Of a stretch of 64,000 bases of DNA, positions 35,670-46,164 are shown piece after piece; the stretch's first letter is position 1, and each line of letters opens with the position of its first letter. Source of the stretch: Erythrobacter mangrovi (GTDB lineage Bacteria > Pseudomonadota > Alphaproteobacteria > Sphingomonadales > Sphingomonadaceae); assembly GCF_013260645.1 (NCBI RefSeq), contig NZ_CP053921.1, positions 1,116,001 to 1,180,000 on the forward strand. Reading direction: 5' to 3'. Made by a program: the position numbers and the translations under genes. The notes under the pieces were generated by a model. The model searched no databases, was not told where the DNA came from, and saw only the letters and a list, made by a program, of their open reading frames with translations.

Positions 35670-38600
35670 ATGAACTTCCGTAATATTTCTGCCTGGTCGA
35701 TCCGCAACCCGGTCATACCACTGGTAGCCTTCGCTGCGCTTCTGCTTGCAGGGCTGATCAGTTTTGCCCGGATGGATGTGGTCAACAACCCGGACATCGA
35801 ATTCCCGGCAGTCAACGTATCGATTTCGCAGCCGGGCGCAGCGCCCACCGAGATCGAGAACCAGATCACGCAGCGCGTGGAAGCGGCGGTCCGCTCCATC
35901 AATGGCGTGAATTCAATCAACTCGACCGCCAGGGAAGGCAATTCGAACACCTTCATCGAGTTCGAGATCGGGACCGATCCGAACGATGCAGTGGCGGAGG
36001 TCAAGAACGCGGTCGATCAGATCCGCGGCTCACTGCCCGACGGGATCATCGAGCCCCGCGTAACCAAGGAGGAAATCTCCGGCGGCTTCCTTGCGATCTA
36101 CGCAGTTGAAGCCGATGACATGACGATCGAAGGACTGAGCTGGTTTATCGACGACACGGTCGCCAAGCAATTGCTCGGTATCGAGGGGATGGCGGAGGTC
36201 AACCGCTTCGGCGGCGTGGACCGAGAAATCGAGGTCATCCTCGATCTGCCCAAGATGCAGGCGCTGGGAGTAACCGCGAGCCAGATCAATAACTTACTGC
36301 GGCAGAGCAACATCGATGCCGCCGGCGGTGCGGCCGAAGTCGGCGGAACCAGGCAATCTGTGCGCGTTCTCGGTAACAGCGAAGACGCCTATGCTCTCAG
36401 TCAACGGCAGATCCAGCTCGGCGGCGGACGCACGGTCAAGCTCGCCGAGGTCGCAAAGGTCCGCGACGGCTATTCGGAACGTACGTCGATCAGCAAGGTG
36501 CGCGACAAGGAAGTCGTCAACTTCGCCATGAGCCGCGCCAAGGGCGCTTCCGACGTCACCGTCTACGAAGAGGCGCTCAAGAAGATCGAGCAGATCGAGG
36601 CTGAGAATCCCGGGGTGAAGTTCATTCCGCTGTTCAACACGGTCAAATACACCAAGCAGCAATACGAAAGCGCCATGGCGGCGATGATCGAGGGCGCGAT
36701 CCTCGCTGTTGTCGTGGTGTTCTTCTTCCTGCGCGACTGGCGCGCGACCGCAATCTCGGCAGTCGCCATCCCGCTTTCGGCCATCCCGACCTTCTGGTTC
36801 ATGGATTTGCTCGGCTTCAACCTCAACCAGCTGTCGCTGCTGGCGCTCGCGCTGGTCGCGGGCGTGCTAGTCGATGACGCGATCGTGGAGATCGAGAACA
36901 TCGTGCGCCACATGCGCATGGGCAAGACCGCCTATCAGGCATCCATCGACGCGGCCGACGAGATCGGCCTGCCAGTGGTCGCGACCAGCTTCTGTATCGT
37001 CGCCGTGTTCTTCCCGGTTGGCGCAATGCCCGGTATCTCGGGCCAGTTCTTCAAGAACTTCGGGTTCACCGTGGTGGTCGCGGTGCTTATGTCGCTCGCC
37101 GTCGCACGTATGATCACGCCGATGCTGGCGGCCTATTTCCTCAAGGCGAAGGGCGTCGCCGCGCACGGCGAAGGCCGCTTGATGGACCGTTATATGGAAA
37201 TCCTCGCGTGGTCGCTCGACCGCGGAAAGATGTACGCTGCGCGCGAAGGTATTGAGGGGCCACGCCACCGCTGGCTCTATGTCATCTCGTTGCTCCTTGT
37301 GGTCTTGGGTGCGCTTGGACTGTCCGCGGTAGCCACATTCGCGGCATCGGGGATCATTCAAGGCTTCGGCATTCCAGCAATGATTGCTGGGCCCGATGCG
37401 AGCCTTCCCGCCGAAATTGTCGCCAAGATCATCGGCGTCGCCCAACTGGCGATCGCGCTGGCTGCTGGCGCCTTGGCACTGTTCGTATTCTTCAAGTTAC
37501 TCGCCGTCATATCAAGCAGCCTTGGCGATCACATGCGCCAGGCGTGGCGGTACCTCTTTGCGCGCTTCCTCGACCACCGTGTGTGGATGCTCGGCGTCGG
37601 CTATTTCTCGCTGCTGCTGACGATCCTGCTATTCGGCGTCGTCCCGGCTCAGTTCCAGCCGGTTATCGATGATGACAACAGCCGGGTAGAGATCGAGATG
37701 GTGCCCGGCACGACGCTCGAAACGACGGAGCGCGTTGCAGATGAGGTCGCTGCGATCCTCTACGAACAACAGGAAGTCGAACGCGCCCTCGAGCGCGTGC
37801 GCGAAGGACAGGCGACGATCTACATTACGCTCCGCCCCGATCGTGAACGGACTTCGATCGAGTTCGAACGTGGCCTGGCTCCGCGCTTTGCCCAGATTGC
37901 GGACGCCCGTGTGCGGTTCGCCTCGCAATCGGGCGGCTTCGGTTCGGGTCGAGACATGACGATCATGCTGGCGGGCTCGGATCCCGAATTGCTCAACCAG
38001 ACGGCGGCAACGCTGGTCGAGCAGATGAAGGGCATCGACATGCTGGTCGCGCCGCGCATCAGCGCTGACATCAACCGGCCTGAATTGATCATCGAACCGC
38101 GTGAGGATCTCGCCGCGGAACTCGGCGTCACGACTGTTGCGCTCAGCCAGACGATCCGCATCGCTACCATGGGCGAGATCGAACAGAATGCAGCGAAGTT
38201 CTCGCTCTCCGATCGGCAGATCCCGATCCGGGTCAAGCTGCCCGAGCGGTCGCGTGAGAGCCTAGAGACGATCAAGAACCTGCCCGTCCAGACCGCAAAC
38301 GGAGGTTCGGTGCCGCTGTCGCGCGTCGCGAATGTTTCGTTCGGCTCAGGCCCGACGAGCATCCAGCGCTACAACCAGAACCGCCGAGTGCTGGTGGGCG
38401 CGGACCTCGCCCAGGGTGTGGTCAAGGGCGAGGCGCAGGCCAAGATCGACGCGCTGCCGATCCTGCAGGACCTGCCGCAGGGCGTGATCCGCGACGTAGT
38501 TGGCGAAGACGAGTGGCAGGCCGAGCTTATGACCAGCCTGCTGATCGCGATCATCTCGGGCGTGCTGCTGGTGTTCGCGGTGCTGGTGCTGCTCTATAAG

Positions 38601-39131
38601 CGGTTGATGAGCCCGCTGGTCAATATGACCAGCCTGGCCCTGGCGCCGCTGGGTGGCATCCTACTTGTCTGGCTGTTTGGTCAGCCGCAGTCGATGCCGG
38701 TCTACATCGGTATCCTGCTGCTGCTGGGCATCGTCTCGAAAAACTCGATCCTGCTGATCGACTTCGCCATCGAAGAGATGGACAAGGGCACGCGCAAACT
38801 CCACGCGATCATCGATGCGGGCCACAAGCGCGCGCAGCCGATTGTGATGACCACAGTTGCGATGACCGCCGGCATGGTGCCCACCGCCCTGTCGGGCATC
38901 CTCGGCTCGGGTGACGGCGCCTGGCGCGCGCCCATGGGCACCGTAGTGATCGGGGGCCTGATCCTCTCGACACTGCTGACGTTGCTGATTGTGCCTGCAG
39001 GCTTCAGTCTCGCCGATGGCTTCGAGAAGCGCGCGGGCCCCTGGCTGCGCAACCGGCTGCTCACCTACAAAGACGGCGATGATACGCGCGGGCGTGTCGA
39101 CGTGCCGCCGGAGGCCGAGCCGGCCGAGTGA
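35670..39131 (+). CDS. RND efflux transporter permease (HAE1-like) with extra central membrane segments
   Basis: 1153-residue RND permease. N-terminal [19 protein letters not shown] helix, periplasmic porter loops, and proton-relay aspartates in [17 protein letters not shown] of TM4. The usual second half starts near TM7 ([20 protein letters not shown], about 637). Between the halves lie about 100 added residues with two extra hydrophobic helices (about 535-560 and 588-612), making it longer than AcrB (1049). Substrates unknown. Operon with the upstream adaptor; its stop overlaps the DUF445 gene. Confidence 0.93.
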   Translation: MNFRNISAWSIRNPVIPLVAFAALLLAGLISFARMDVVNNPDIEFPAVNVSISQPGAAPTEIENQITQRVEAAVRSINGVNSINSTAREGNSNTFIEFEIGTDPNDAVAEVKNAVDQIRGSLPDGIIEPRVTKEEISGGFLAIYAVEADDMTIEGLSWFIDDTVAKQLLGIEGMAEVNRFGGVDREIEVILDLPKMQALGVTASQINNLLRQSNIDAAGGAAEVGGTRQSVRVLGNSEDAYALSQRQIQLGGGRTVKLAEVAKVRDGYSERTSISKVRDKEVVNFAMSRAKGASDVTVYEEALKKIEQIEAENPGVKFIPLFNTVKYTKQQYESAMAAMIEGAILAVVVVFFFLRDWRATAISAVAIPLSAIPTFWFMDLLGFNLNQLSLLALALVAGVLVDDAIVEIENIVRHMRMGKTAYQASIDAADEIGLPVVATSFCIVAVFFPVGAMPGISGQFFKNFGFTVVVAVLMSLAVARMITPMLAAYFLKAKGVAAHGEGRLMDRYMEILAWSLDRGKMYAAREGIEGPRHRWLYVISLLLVVLGALGLSAVATFAASGIIQGFGIPAMIAGPDASLPAEIVAKIIGVAQLAIALAAGALALFVFFKLLAVISSSLGDHMRQAWRYLFARFLDHRVWMLGVGYFSLLLTILLFGVVPAQFQPVIDDDNSRVEIEMVPGTTLETTERVADEVAAILYEQQEVERALERVREGQATIYITLRPDRERTSIEFERGLAPRFAQIADARVRFASQSGGFGSGRDMTIMLAGSDPELLNQTAATLVEQMKGIDMLVAPRISADINRPELIIEPREDLAAELGVTTVALSQTIRIATMGEIEQNAAKFSLSDRQIPIRVKLPERSRESLETIKNLPVQTANGGSVPLSRVANVSFGSGPTSIQRYNQNRRVLVGADLAQGVVKGEAQAKIDALPILQDLPQGVIRDVVGEDEWQAELMTSLLIAIISGVLLVFAVLVLLYKRLMSPLVNMTSLALAPLGGILLVWLFGQPQSMPVYIGILLLLGIVSKNSILLIDFAIEEMDKGTRKLHAIIDAGHKRAQPIVMTTVAMTAGMVPTALSGILGSGDGAWRAPMGTVVIGGLILSTLLTLLIVPAGFSLADGFEKRAGPWLRNRLLTYKDGDDTRGRVDVPPEAEPAE

Positions 39132-40408
39132 CGGGTCTCCATCCAGCTGGCCGCACGCATGTGCGGCCGCCGGTAACGCCAGACCGCGCGCGCGCCATGC
39201 GCCGCACCGCGACGGGACTGATCGTCCTGATGGCGGCGGTGTTCCTTGTTTCGGGCCGCTATCTCGGATTGCATCCTTCCATCGGCTACGTCCACGCGTT
39301 TGCTGAGGCTGCCATGGTCGGCGGCCTTGCCGACTGGTTTGCAGTGACCGCACTGTTCCGTCGCCCGCTCGGCCTGCCGATCCCGCACACGGCGATCATC
39401 CCTGTCAACAAGGATCGGATCGCGGAGACGATGGCGGGGTTCCTGCGCGACAACTTCCTCACTCCGGCGGTGGTTGGTCGGCGCATGGGAGCGATGAACC
39501 TCGCCAAGGCGCTCGGCACCTATCTCGCAGACCCGAAGGCCGTGAAGGACTCGCGCATCCGCGCGGGGGCGGGCGAACTCGCGGTCGAGGTCCTCGAATC
39601 GCTCGATCCCGACCGCCTTGGCGGGCAGGTCCGCAGTGGCATCAAGACCCAGCTTGAAAAGCTCGACATTGCCCCGTTGCTCGGTGGAATGCTCTCGGCG
39701 ATGATTGCCGACGGGCGGCACAAGCCGCTGATCGACAAGATCATCCGCTGGACCGGCCTCGTGCTCGAGGACAATGAGGAGATGGTGCGCGATATCGTCC
39801 ATCGTCGCGCCAATGCCGTTCTGCGTTTCACGGGGCTCGACGAGCGGCTCGCCAATTCGGTGATCGACGGGCTCTACAAGTTGCTCGCCGAAGTGCTGGT
39901 CGATCCCGAACATCCCATCCGCGCCAAGATCGAGGAAGGGCTGGAGGAATTCGCACGTGGCTTGCGTGAAGACCCCGAGCTGCAGGCGCGGGTGGAGAAG
40001 CTCAAGCGCGAACTCCTCAACAACCCGGCCATCAGCGATTGGTGGCAGGGCGTGTGGGAGCGCCTGCGCGGCAATCTGATCGACAGCATCCGTTCATCGG
40101 GTGGTGTCGGCGGGGCCTATATCGGCGAGACGCTGGGCGAGCTGGGAGCCGCACTGCGCGACGACGAGCGCCTGCAGGCACAGGTCAACCGCTTTGCCCG
40201 CCGAACCGCTGTAGGTATCGCCACGCGCTACGGCGACCAAATCGTGCGCCTGGTTTCCGAAACCGTGCGCCGTTGGGATGCGCAGACGATTACCGACCGG
40301 GTGGAGTCCGCCGTGGGCCGGGACCTCCAGTTCATCCGCATCAACGGTACGCTGGTGGGCGGGCTGGTCGGCACCACCATCCATGCGCTGGATGTCTATG
40401 TGATCTGA
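39128..40408 (+). CDS. DUF445 family membrane protein (YjiN-like)
   Basis: 426 residues. N-terminal hydrophobic helix and the conserved EAAMVGGLADWFAVTALFRR, LPIPHTAIIPVNKDRI start of DUF445, a long amphipathic helical middle, and a C-terminal hydrophobic segment GTLVGGLVGTTIHALDVYVI. Function unknown in the family. GTG 39128 overlaps the permease stop (GTGA); ATG 39197 is a possible later start. A GGCCGCAC/GTGCGGCC inverted repeat occurs in the first codons (39150-39169). Confidence 0.85.
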   Translation: MTGLHPAGRTHVRPPVTPDRARAMRRTATGLIVLMAAVFLVSGRYLGLHPSIGYVHAFAEAAMVGGLADWFAVTALFRRPLGLPIPHTAIIPVNKDRIAETMAGFLRDNFLTPAVVGRRMGAMNLAKALGTYLADPKAVKDSRIRAGAGELAVEVLESLDPDRLGGQVRSGIKTQLEKLDIAPLLGGMLSAMIADGRHKPLIDKIIRWTGLVLEDNEEMVRDIVHRRANAVLRFTGLDERLANSVIDGLYKLLAEVLVDPEHPIRAKIEEGLEEFARGLREDPELQARVEKLKRELLNNPAISDWWQGVWERLRGNLIDSIRSSGGVGGAYIGETLGELGAALRDDERLQAQVNRFARRTAVGIATRYGDQIVRLVSETVRRWDAQTITDRVESAVGRDLQFIRINGTLVGGLVGTTIHALDVYVI

Positions 40409-40409
40409 A

Positions 40410-41309
40410 CTAGGCAGGCGCCTTGCCCCTTACGGCGACCTCGCCGCTGTCGGTCATTGCTCGGTCGTAGGCTGCGACCAAGGCATCGAACGCATTTCGA
40501 AAGGCACGTGCTTCGCCATGAAAGGGGATCCCGGTCCCCCCGCTGACAGCATCGGACAAGAGCCACGCGAGGTGGTCGTGGCCGGCTTCAGTGCGCTCGC
40601 CAGCGGCACTACGTTCGATGAGGGTAAGCATGGCATCCTCCACCTCGCCGTAGCGATGGCTCCAGATGCGGACCCAGTTCTTGCCCTGCTCACCATACCG
40701 TCGCAGCCATACAACCTGCGGATCATCCGCATCGATCTTGCTGGCGGGGGCTTCGATCACCCGACGACGCTGTTCCAGCAGGAAATCAAAAGTCGTCCGG
40801 CTGTCTGCCTTCCAATGGTCGAGTAGTTGTGTGTCGGGCCTCGCGAAATCGCCTGAGGGATAGAGGAACCGGTCCATGAAGATGGGATGGTCGAAGGTCA
40901 GCGCACGCAGCCCGGGCATCTCGAGATAGATGGCCATTTCGGTGAGCGTTGATGCCTGTCTCTCATTGGCGAAGTTCTTTGATTCGAGCATCCCGATGCT
41001 GCAACCGCGAAGATAGGGCAGGGTAGCTGCGTGGTAAATCTCGTGCAGGTAGCGCAGGTCGCGAATGTACGGGTTGTCGTAGTCGCATAACAAAATGCCG
41101 CCCCACCAGCTCGAAAAGTGGGTCCATTCGATATGCGGTTCGGATGGTTCATAAAAGAACCGGGGTACCTTCCCGAAGCGATCGACAATATCGTGGACCA
41201 TGCCGCCCTTGCGATGAGATTCGGCGATCGGGCCGTCGGCCCACAGGTTCATGACGTAGTCGTGGATCGAACCTCGATCGACTAACAGGTCGATACTATC
41301 TATTTTCAT
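40410..41309 (-). CDS. Helix-rich protein of unknown function with an ExxH motif, partner of the PLP enzyme
   Basis: 299 residues, no family recognised. It looks alpha-helical and soluble. Possible metal-binding features: LRYLHEIYHAATLPYL (both HExxH and ExxH), then NERQAS, TEMAIYLE and FDHPIFMDRFL. These could be ligands of a ferritin- or heme-oxygenase-like di-iron site, but spacing is unproven. The C-terminal third has W and H residues in WVRIWSHRYGEVED. ATG 41309 overlaps the stop of the PLP-enzyme gene (ATGA), so the two are translated together. Base composition looks less GC-rich than its neighbours. Confidence 0.6.
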   Translation of the reverse strand: MKIDSIDLLVDRGSIHDYVMNLWADGPIAESHRKGGMVHDIVDRFGKVPRFFYEPSEPHIEWTHFSSWWGGILLCDYDNPYIRDLRYLHEIYHAATLPYLRGCSIGMLESKNFANERQASTLTEMAIYLEMPGLRALTFDHPIFMDRFLYPSGDFARPDTQLLDHWKADSRTTFDFLLEQRRRVIEAPASKIDADDPQVVWLRRYGEQGKNWVRIWSHRYGEVEDAMLTLIERSAAGERTEAGHDHLAWLLSDAVSGGTGIPFHGEARAFRNAFDALVAAYDRAMTDSGEVAVRGKAPA

Positions 41310-42418
41310 GTGAGGCCTTCTGCTTGCCATCGCGCGAGCAGACGTGGCGCTGTGCTTGCCGCCAACTTTGGATCGATCAGTGCTGCCATCGAGGGCGTGG
41401 CGCAGATTCGGATGATGCGCTCGTCTTCGCAGCCGCGATGAACTGCCTGAATAAACGGCGCATCGCCTGCGCTTGCCGGAGCCGTCACAAGCAGGTTAAC
41501 CTGGGCTGGCGCCAGTGCTGCAATTCCCAGGCAATGTCCAATACGACGGGCTGCCTCCGCCTGTGCCTCGGCATAGCGGCTGGGCAGCTCATGAACTGAA
41601 AAGTGGTCCATCATAGCGCTACCCCAAGCGAGGCTTAGCAAGTTCTTGAACCATTTGTTGCCGACGAGTGAAGGGCATTCCTCGCGCGCGAAAACGCCGC
41701 CTACCCGATGATAGTAGCCTCCGAAGGGCTTGGAGTGGCTGAAGACGAAATGTGCGACGTTGGGCAAGTCGATCGCGACTTCGAATGCGCGCGCTACATT
41801 TCCGACATAAGTCAGGTCCGGAACCAGCGCGATGTCGGGCCGCATTTCGGCGAGCTCACGCGCGAAGGCATCGAAATGCGGCCACACCGCGCCATCGATT
41901 GCCGAGGGCTGGCTGATCCAGAACTGGGCGTGCCGGTCGGCGAATTCCGACACGGCTTGCCAATCCGAGCGAGCATGGCGCCTTAAGGGCAATCCAAGGC
42001 TCGCCGCATAAGCCGAAAAGCCCTCATACTCGCCGTCGAAGATATGGATCGAAGGCTCGAAGCCCCTGCGCTGCGCGCTGGCAGCATATTCGGCCATCAG
42101 CTTGAATATGCCTTCGCTTGCACCGGCGGTCGGATAGTGGTGGGGGAAGGCGGTGGCGTCGAACTTCACGACCGGCGAAGACCAGGCGATCCAGCGCTCG
42201 AAATAGCTTTCGTGGAGCGTATCCTGTTTCTGCGTCCACGCCTCGCGGTAGTGGTCGAACAACCCTGCTTCGCGGCCCGCAGTGCCACCATCCATCACCG
42301 CGGCCAGCATGGCCTCGCTTTCAGGCATGACCAGCGAATAGATCGTGCCCGACGCGCCGGCGGCGAACAGCGCCTGCTTCACATCTCCCTGCGAATAGGA
42401 CGGCAGGTGATCGCTCAT
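41306..42418 (-). CDS. PLP-dependent fold-type I enzyme (aminotransferase-like), function unknown
   Basis: 370 residues. The phosphate-binding turn is HHYPTAGASEGIFKLM, the pyridine-nitrogen aspartate is in IALVPDLTYVGN, and the PLP lysine is in VFSHSKPFGGYYHRVGGVFA, all in the right order for an aspartate-aminotransferase-fold enzyme. It could be an aminotransferase, lyase or C-C-bond-forming enzyme. ATG 42418 has GAGGG upstream and is preferred over TTG 42433. It lies beyond the etfA terminator, so it should have its own promoter, which I could not identify. First gene of the two-gene cassette. Confidence 0.75.
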   Translation of the reverse strand: MSDHLPSYSQGDVKQALFAAGASGTIYSLVMPESEAMLAAVMDGGTAGREAGLFDHYREAWTQKQDTLHESYFERWIAWSSPVVKFDATAFPHHYPTAGASEGIFKLMAEYAASAQRRGFEPSIHIFDGEYEGFSAYAASLGLPLRRHARSDWQAVSEFADRHAQFWISQPSAIDGAVWPHFDAFARELAEMRPDIALVPDLTYVGNVARAFEVAIDLPNVAHFVFSHSKPFGGYYHRVGGVFAREECPSLVGNKWFKNLLSLAWGSAMMDHFSVHELPSRYAEAQAEAARRIGHCLGIAALAPAQVNLLVTAPASAGDAPFIQAVHRGCEDERIIRICATPSMAALIDPKLAASTAPRLLARWQAEGLT

Positions 42419-42435
42419 GCATCCCTCATGCAACG

Positions 42436-42463
42436 AAAAAGGCCCGGGCGGAATACCCGGGCC
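42436..42463 (-). terminator. Rho-independent terminator after etfBA
   Basis: On the minus strand GGCCCGGG (42463-42456), a 7-base loop and CCCGGGCC (42448-42441) are followed by TTTTT (42440-42436). It closes the etfBA transcript just ahead of the PLP-enzyme gene. Confidence 0.85.
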
Positions 42464-42499
42464 TCCCTATGCAAGATCACTTGCAAATTTTGCGTGAAT

Positions 42500-43429
42500 T
42501 CAGAGCTTTTGCGTCAATTCCGGCACGATCTTGAAGAGATCGCCAACCAACCCGATGTCCGCGACCTGGAAGATCGGGGCGTCCTCGTCCTTGTTGATCG
42601 CAATGATAGTCTTCGAGTCTTTCATGCCGGCCAAGTGCTGGATCGCACCCGAGATGCCGATCGCGATGTAGACTTCGGGGGCAACGATCTTGCCGGTCTG
42701 GCCGACCTGGTAATCGTTCGGGACGTAGCCCGCGTCGACCGCCGCGCGGCTGGCGCCGACGCCCGCACCGAGCTTGTCGGCGAGCGGGATAATCACTTCC
42801 TGGAACGTCTCCGAATCTTTCAGCGCGCGGCCGCCCGATACGATTACCTTGGCGCTGGTCAGTTCCGGACGCTCGCTCTTGGCGATCTCGGCCGAGATGA
42901 AGCTCGAAGTGCCGACATCGCCGGTCGCCGCGACGTCTTCGATGGTGGCGGAGCCACCCTCGGTTGCTGCCTTCTCGAACGCCGTGCCGCGCACCGTGAT
43001 GACCAGTTGCGCATCGGAAGATTCGACCGTGGCAATCGCATTGCCGGCATAGATCGGACGGGTGAAGGTCTTGTCGCCTTCGACCGAAAGGATGTCCGAA
43101 ATCTGCATGACATCGAGCTGCGCGGCGACGCGCGGTGCGATGTTCTTGCCGGTGGTGGTGGCGGGCGAGACGAAGGCGTCGTGGCTGGCCATCAGCGAGG
43201 CCACCAGCGGCGCGACGTTTTCAGCGAGGCCGTGCTCGTAGGCCGCATCGTCGGCACAGTGTACGGTGCTGACGCCGGCGACCTTGGCGGCCTCTTCGGC
43301 GACGCCGCGGCAGCCCTTGCCGGCGACCAGCAGGTGCACTTCGCCAAGCTTCGAGGCGGCGGTGACCGCAGCCAGTGTGGCGTCCTTCATGTGGGCGTTG
43401 TCGTGTTCCACCCAGACGAGAGTTTTCAT
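42500..43429 (-). CDS. etfA: Electron transfer flavoprotein alpha subunit
   Basis: 309-residue alpha subunit that carries FAD electrons from acyl-CoA and amino-acid dehydrogenases to ETF-quinone oxidoreductase. FAD-domain signatures in the C-terminal half: [37 protein letters not shown], and [17 protein letters not shown] with [19 protein letters not shown] 43429 ([10 protein letters not shown]) has AAAGGA upstream. Follows etfB by 28 bases. Confidence 0.96.
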   Translation of the reverse strand: MKTLVWVEHDNAHMKDATLAAVTAASKLGEVHLLVAGKGCRGVAEEAAKVAGVSTVHCADDAAYEHGLAENVAPLVASLMASHDAFVSPATTTGKNIAPRVAAQLDVMQISDILSVEGDKTFTRPIYAGNAIATVESSDAQLVITVRGTAFEKAATEGGSATIEDVAATGDVGTSSFISAEIAKSERPELTSAKVIVSGGRALKDSETFQEVIIPLADKLGAGVGASRAAVDAGYVPNDYQVGQTGKIVAPEVYIAIGISGAIQHLAGMKDSKTIIAINKDEDAPIFQVADIGLVGDLFKIVPELTQKL

Positions 43430-43457
43430 GTCGTGATTCCTTTCGTGTCCGGGTTGC

Positions 43458-44204
43458 TTAGGCGATGCCGAGGGCTTTGATCTTGGCAACCAGCTCGTCG
43501 ACGTCGGCAACCTTGATGCCGGCCTGGCGCACGGGCGGCTCGGTGACCTTGAGCGTCTTGAGGCGCGGCGCGGTGTCGACGCCGTAGTCGGCCGGGCTCT
43601 TGGTATCGAGCGGCTTGGACTTGGCCTTCATGATGTTCGGCAGCGAAGCATAGCGCGGTTCATTGAGGCGCAGGTCGGTGGTGACGATCGCGGGCAGCGA
43701 GAGCTTCACGGTCTCGAGGCCGCCATCGACTTCGCGCTTCACGATAACGCTGTCGCCGTCGACTTCGACCGTGTTGGCGAAGGTGCCCTGCGGACGGCTC
43801 ATGAGGGCGGCGAGCATCTGGCCGGTCTGGTTCGAATCGTCGTCGATGGCCTGCTTGCCCAGCAGGATCAGGCCAGGCTCTTCCGCCTCGGCGATTGCCT
43901 TGAGGATCTTGGCGACGGCCAGCGGCTCGACTTCGTCGTCGGTCTGGACCAGGATCGCGCGATCGGCACCCATGGCCAGCGCAGTGCGCAGCGTTTCCTG
44001 CGCCTTTGCCGGGCCAATGCTGACGGCGACGATTTCGGTCGCCTTACCCGCTTCCTTGATGCGAATGGCCTCTTCGACGGCGATTTCGTCGAAGGGGTTC
44101 ATGCTCATCTTGACGTTGGCGAGGTCGACACCGGTACCATCCGCCTTCACGCGCGGCTTGACGTTGTAGTCGATCACCCGCTTGACGGGCACGAGGATCT
44201 TCAT
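43458..44204 (-). CDS. etfB: Electron transfer flavoprotein beta subunit
   Basis: 248-residue beta subunit with the AMP-binding fold. Typical features: [55 protein letters not shown], and the recognition loop [20 protein letters not shown]. First gene of etfBA; a strong palindromic operator lies 45 bases upstream. Confidence 0.97.
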   Translation of the reverse strand: MKILVPVKRVIDYNVKPRVKADGTGVDLANVKMSMNPFDEIAVEEAIRIKEAGKATEIVAVSIGPAKAQETLRTALAMGADRAILVQTDDEVEPLAVAKILKAIAEAEEPGLILLGKQAIDDDSNQTGQMLAALMSRPQGTFANTVEVDGDSVIVKREVDGGLETVKLSLPAIVTTDLRLNEPRYASLPNIMKAKSKPLDTKSPADYGVDTAPRLKTLKVTEPPVRQAGIKVADVDELVAKIKALGIA

Positions 44205-44248
44205 GGGGATTCCTTCCTCTCGAATGAATGTGACGCCCGCCTAGCTTG

Positions 44249-44266
44249 CGTTTACGTAAACGTCAA
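44249..44266 (-). promoter_or_regulatory. Palindromic operator upstream of etfB, LiuR-like
   Basis: CGTTTACGTAAACG (44249-44262) is a perfect 14-base palindrome, extended on the minus strand to TTGACGTTTACGTAAACG. It resembles the MerR-family LiuR operators reported for branched-chain amino acid and fatty acid catabolism genes (recalled from comparative work), and etf genes belong to such regulons. It overlaps the stop codon of the DUF4274 gene. Confidence 0.55.
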
Positions 44267-44829
44267 TCCGAAGGGCGGTGTCGGCTCGCGCAAAGGTCAA
44301 GAACTTCGTACGGAATGCCTTCCTCGAACTGGCCGTTCTCGGCTGCCAGCATCTCTTCCATGATCCGCTTCGGATCATACTCAAAATTGGAGGATTCACC
44401 TGTTGTCGGCGAATCGATGCCTTGAGGAATGACCAATTCACGGTTCACCCGCGTGCCGGCTCCCAGGTTTATTAGGCCGCTCCCTGAGAGATGGGCATAC
44501 TCTCCGAAGTCTTGAGTCTTGTATTTCCCTGCGGCCCAGCGTTCGGCGATAGTCAAAATCATATGATAATTGGCTTGGGGGAAATAGCGACCTGAGTCTC
44601 GCGCACCCAACTGCTCGTCGGTAAAGTAACTCGGCCCGGCGAGCCAGAAGAGATACTGCGCTGTTCCAGCATCGCACTCGTCCTGAGAGACGATCCAGCT
44701 AAGCTCTTCAACGCCGCTATCCCAGTTCTTTTCCTTGGCGACTTTGTCCCAATCAGCAGGACCCTTCGCCGCTAGCCACTTAAGTAGCTCCTGGCGGATG
44801 CATACATTGTAATCGTCGACCCAGCTCAT
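44263..44829 (-). CDS. DUF4274 domain protein
   Basis: 188 residues. The N-terminal half matches my recollection of DUF4274: [20 protein letters not shown] followed by [15 protein letters not shown], a domain built around tryptophans and a CD-x-GTA motif. The C-terminal half (from about 100) is unrecognised. Codon usage is visibly more AT-rich than in sucC and etfB, suggesting recent acquisition. It lies 15 bases after sucC on the same strand. Function unknown; similar small proteins sometimes act as immunity-type proteins, but no toxin is nearby. Confidence 0.7.
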   Translation of the reverse strand: MSWVDDYNVCIRQELLKWLAAKGPADWDKVAKEKNWDSGVEELSWIVSQDECDAGTAQYLFWLAGPSYFTDEQLGARDSGRYFPQANYHMILTIAERWAAGKYKTQDFGEYAHLSGSGLINLGAGTRVNRELVIPQGIDSPTTGESSNFEYDPKRIMEEMLAAENGQFEEGIPYEVLDLCASRHRPSD

Positions 44830-44844
44830 TTATAGCCTTACCCT

Positions 44845-46044
44845 TCACGCCGCCTTCTTCACCTCGGCCACGATCTTGCGCGCGGCATCGCCGAGATCGT
44901 CGGCGCTGACGATGGCGAGGCCCGAACTGTCGAGGATCGCCTTGCCTTCGTTGACGTTGGTGCCTTCGAGCCGGACTACCAGCGGAACCGACAGGTTCAC
45001 GTCCTTGGCCGCCTGGATGATGCCGTTGGCGATCACGTCGCACTTCATGATCCCGCCGAAGATATTGACGAGGATGCCCTCGACCGCCGGGTCCTTGAGG
45101 ATGATCTTGAAGGCCGCGGTCACCTTCTCGGTGGTGGCGCCGCCGCCCACGTCGAGGAAGTTGGCGGGGAAGGCACCGTTGAGCTTGATGATGTCCATCG
45201 TCGCCATGGCCAAGCCCGCGCCGTTGACCATGCAGCCGATATTGCCGTCGAGCTTGATGTAGGCGAGATCGTATTCGCTCGCTTCGACTTCGGCCGGGTC
45301 TTCCTCGGTCTCGTCGCGCAGCGCTTCGATGTCCTTGTGGCGATAGAGCGCGTTCGAATCGAAGCTCATCTTGGCGTCGAGCACCATCAGCTTGCCATCG
45401 GTGCTTTCGACCAGCGGGTTGATCTCGAGCATCGAGCAGTCGGTCGCCATGAAGGCTTCGTAGAGCTGCTTGGCCAGCACCTGCGCCTGCTTGTTGAGGT
45501 CACCGGTCAGCTTGAGCGCGAAGGCCACCGCGCGGCCATGGTGCGGCATGAAGCCCTGCGCCGGGTCGATGGTGAAGGTGGTGATCTTTTCGGGCGTGTC
45601 GTGGGCGACGGCCTCGATATCCATTCCGCCTTCGGTCGACACGACAAAGGCGACGCGGCCGGTGGCACGGTCGACCAGCAGCGACAGGTAGTATTCCTTG
45701 GCGATATCGACGCCATCGGTGACATAGAGGCGGTTGACCTGCTTGCCGGCCTCTCCGGTCTGAACGGTCACCAGCGTATTGCCGAGCATTTCCTTGGCAT
45801 TCGCTTCGACCTCTTCGAGCGTCTTGGCGAGGCGGACACCGCCCTTGGCGTCGGGGCTGAGTTCCTTGAACTTGCCCTTGCCGCGGCCGCCGGCGTGGAT
45901 CTGCGCCTTGACCACGTAGAGCGGGCCGGGGAGCTGCTTCGCTGCGGCAACCGCTTCTTCGACGTTAAGCGCGGCATGGCCCGCGGGCACCGCGATGCCG
46001 AACTTGGCGAGCAATTCCTTGGCCTGGTATTCGTGGATGTTCAT
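44845..46044 (-). CDS. sucC: Succinyl-CoA synthetase (ADP-forming) beta subunit
   Basis: 399-residue ATP-grasp subunit of the TCA-cycle enzyme making ATP or GTP from succinyl-CoA. Signatures: [54 protein letters not shown], and [20 protein letters not shown] with the [16 protein letters not shown] loop. ATG 46044 is standard although the frame is open far upstream. The alpha subunit gene sucD, normally next, is not here; a DUF4274 gene occupies its place. Confidence 0.96.
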   Translation of the reverse strand: MNIHEYQAKELLAKFGIAVPAGHAALNVEEAVAAAKQLPGPLYVVKAQIHAGGRGKGKFKELSPDAKGGVRLAKTLEEVEANAKEMLGNTLVTVQTGEAGKQVNRLYVTDGVDIAKEYYLSLLVDRATGRVAFVVSTEGGMDIEAVAHDTPEKITTFTIDPAQGFMPHHGRAVAFALKLTGDLNKQAQVLAKQLYEAFMATDCSMLEINPLVESTDGKLMVLDAKMSFDSNALYRHKDIEALRDETEEDPAEVEASEYDLAYIKLDGNIGCMVNGAGLAMATMDIIKLNGAFPANFLDVGGGATTEKVTAAFKIILKDPAVEGILVNIFGGIMKCDVIANGIIQAAKDVNLSVPLVVRLEGTNVNEGKAILDSSGLAIVSADDLGDAARKIVAEVKKAA

Positions 46045-46164
46045 CGGTGGGCGTATCCTTCGCGTATTGCGCGTCTGGGAGGGAATGGGAGTCGCGCGCC
46101 GCATAAGCATGTCTGGGCCCGCTTGAAAAGTGCGTCGTTCGCGTGCAGGGCGCGCTGCCTTCCC

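Noticed and set aside
42471..42486. TGCAAG-ATCA-CTTGCA inverted repeat after etfA
   Set aside because: Six-base arms without T-run, next to the real terminator; could be chance.
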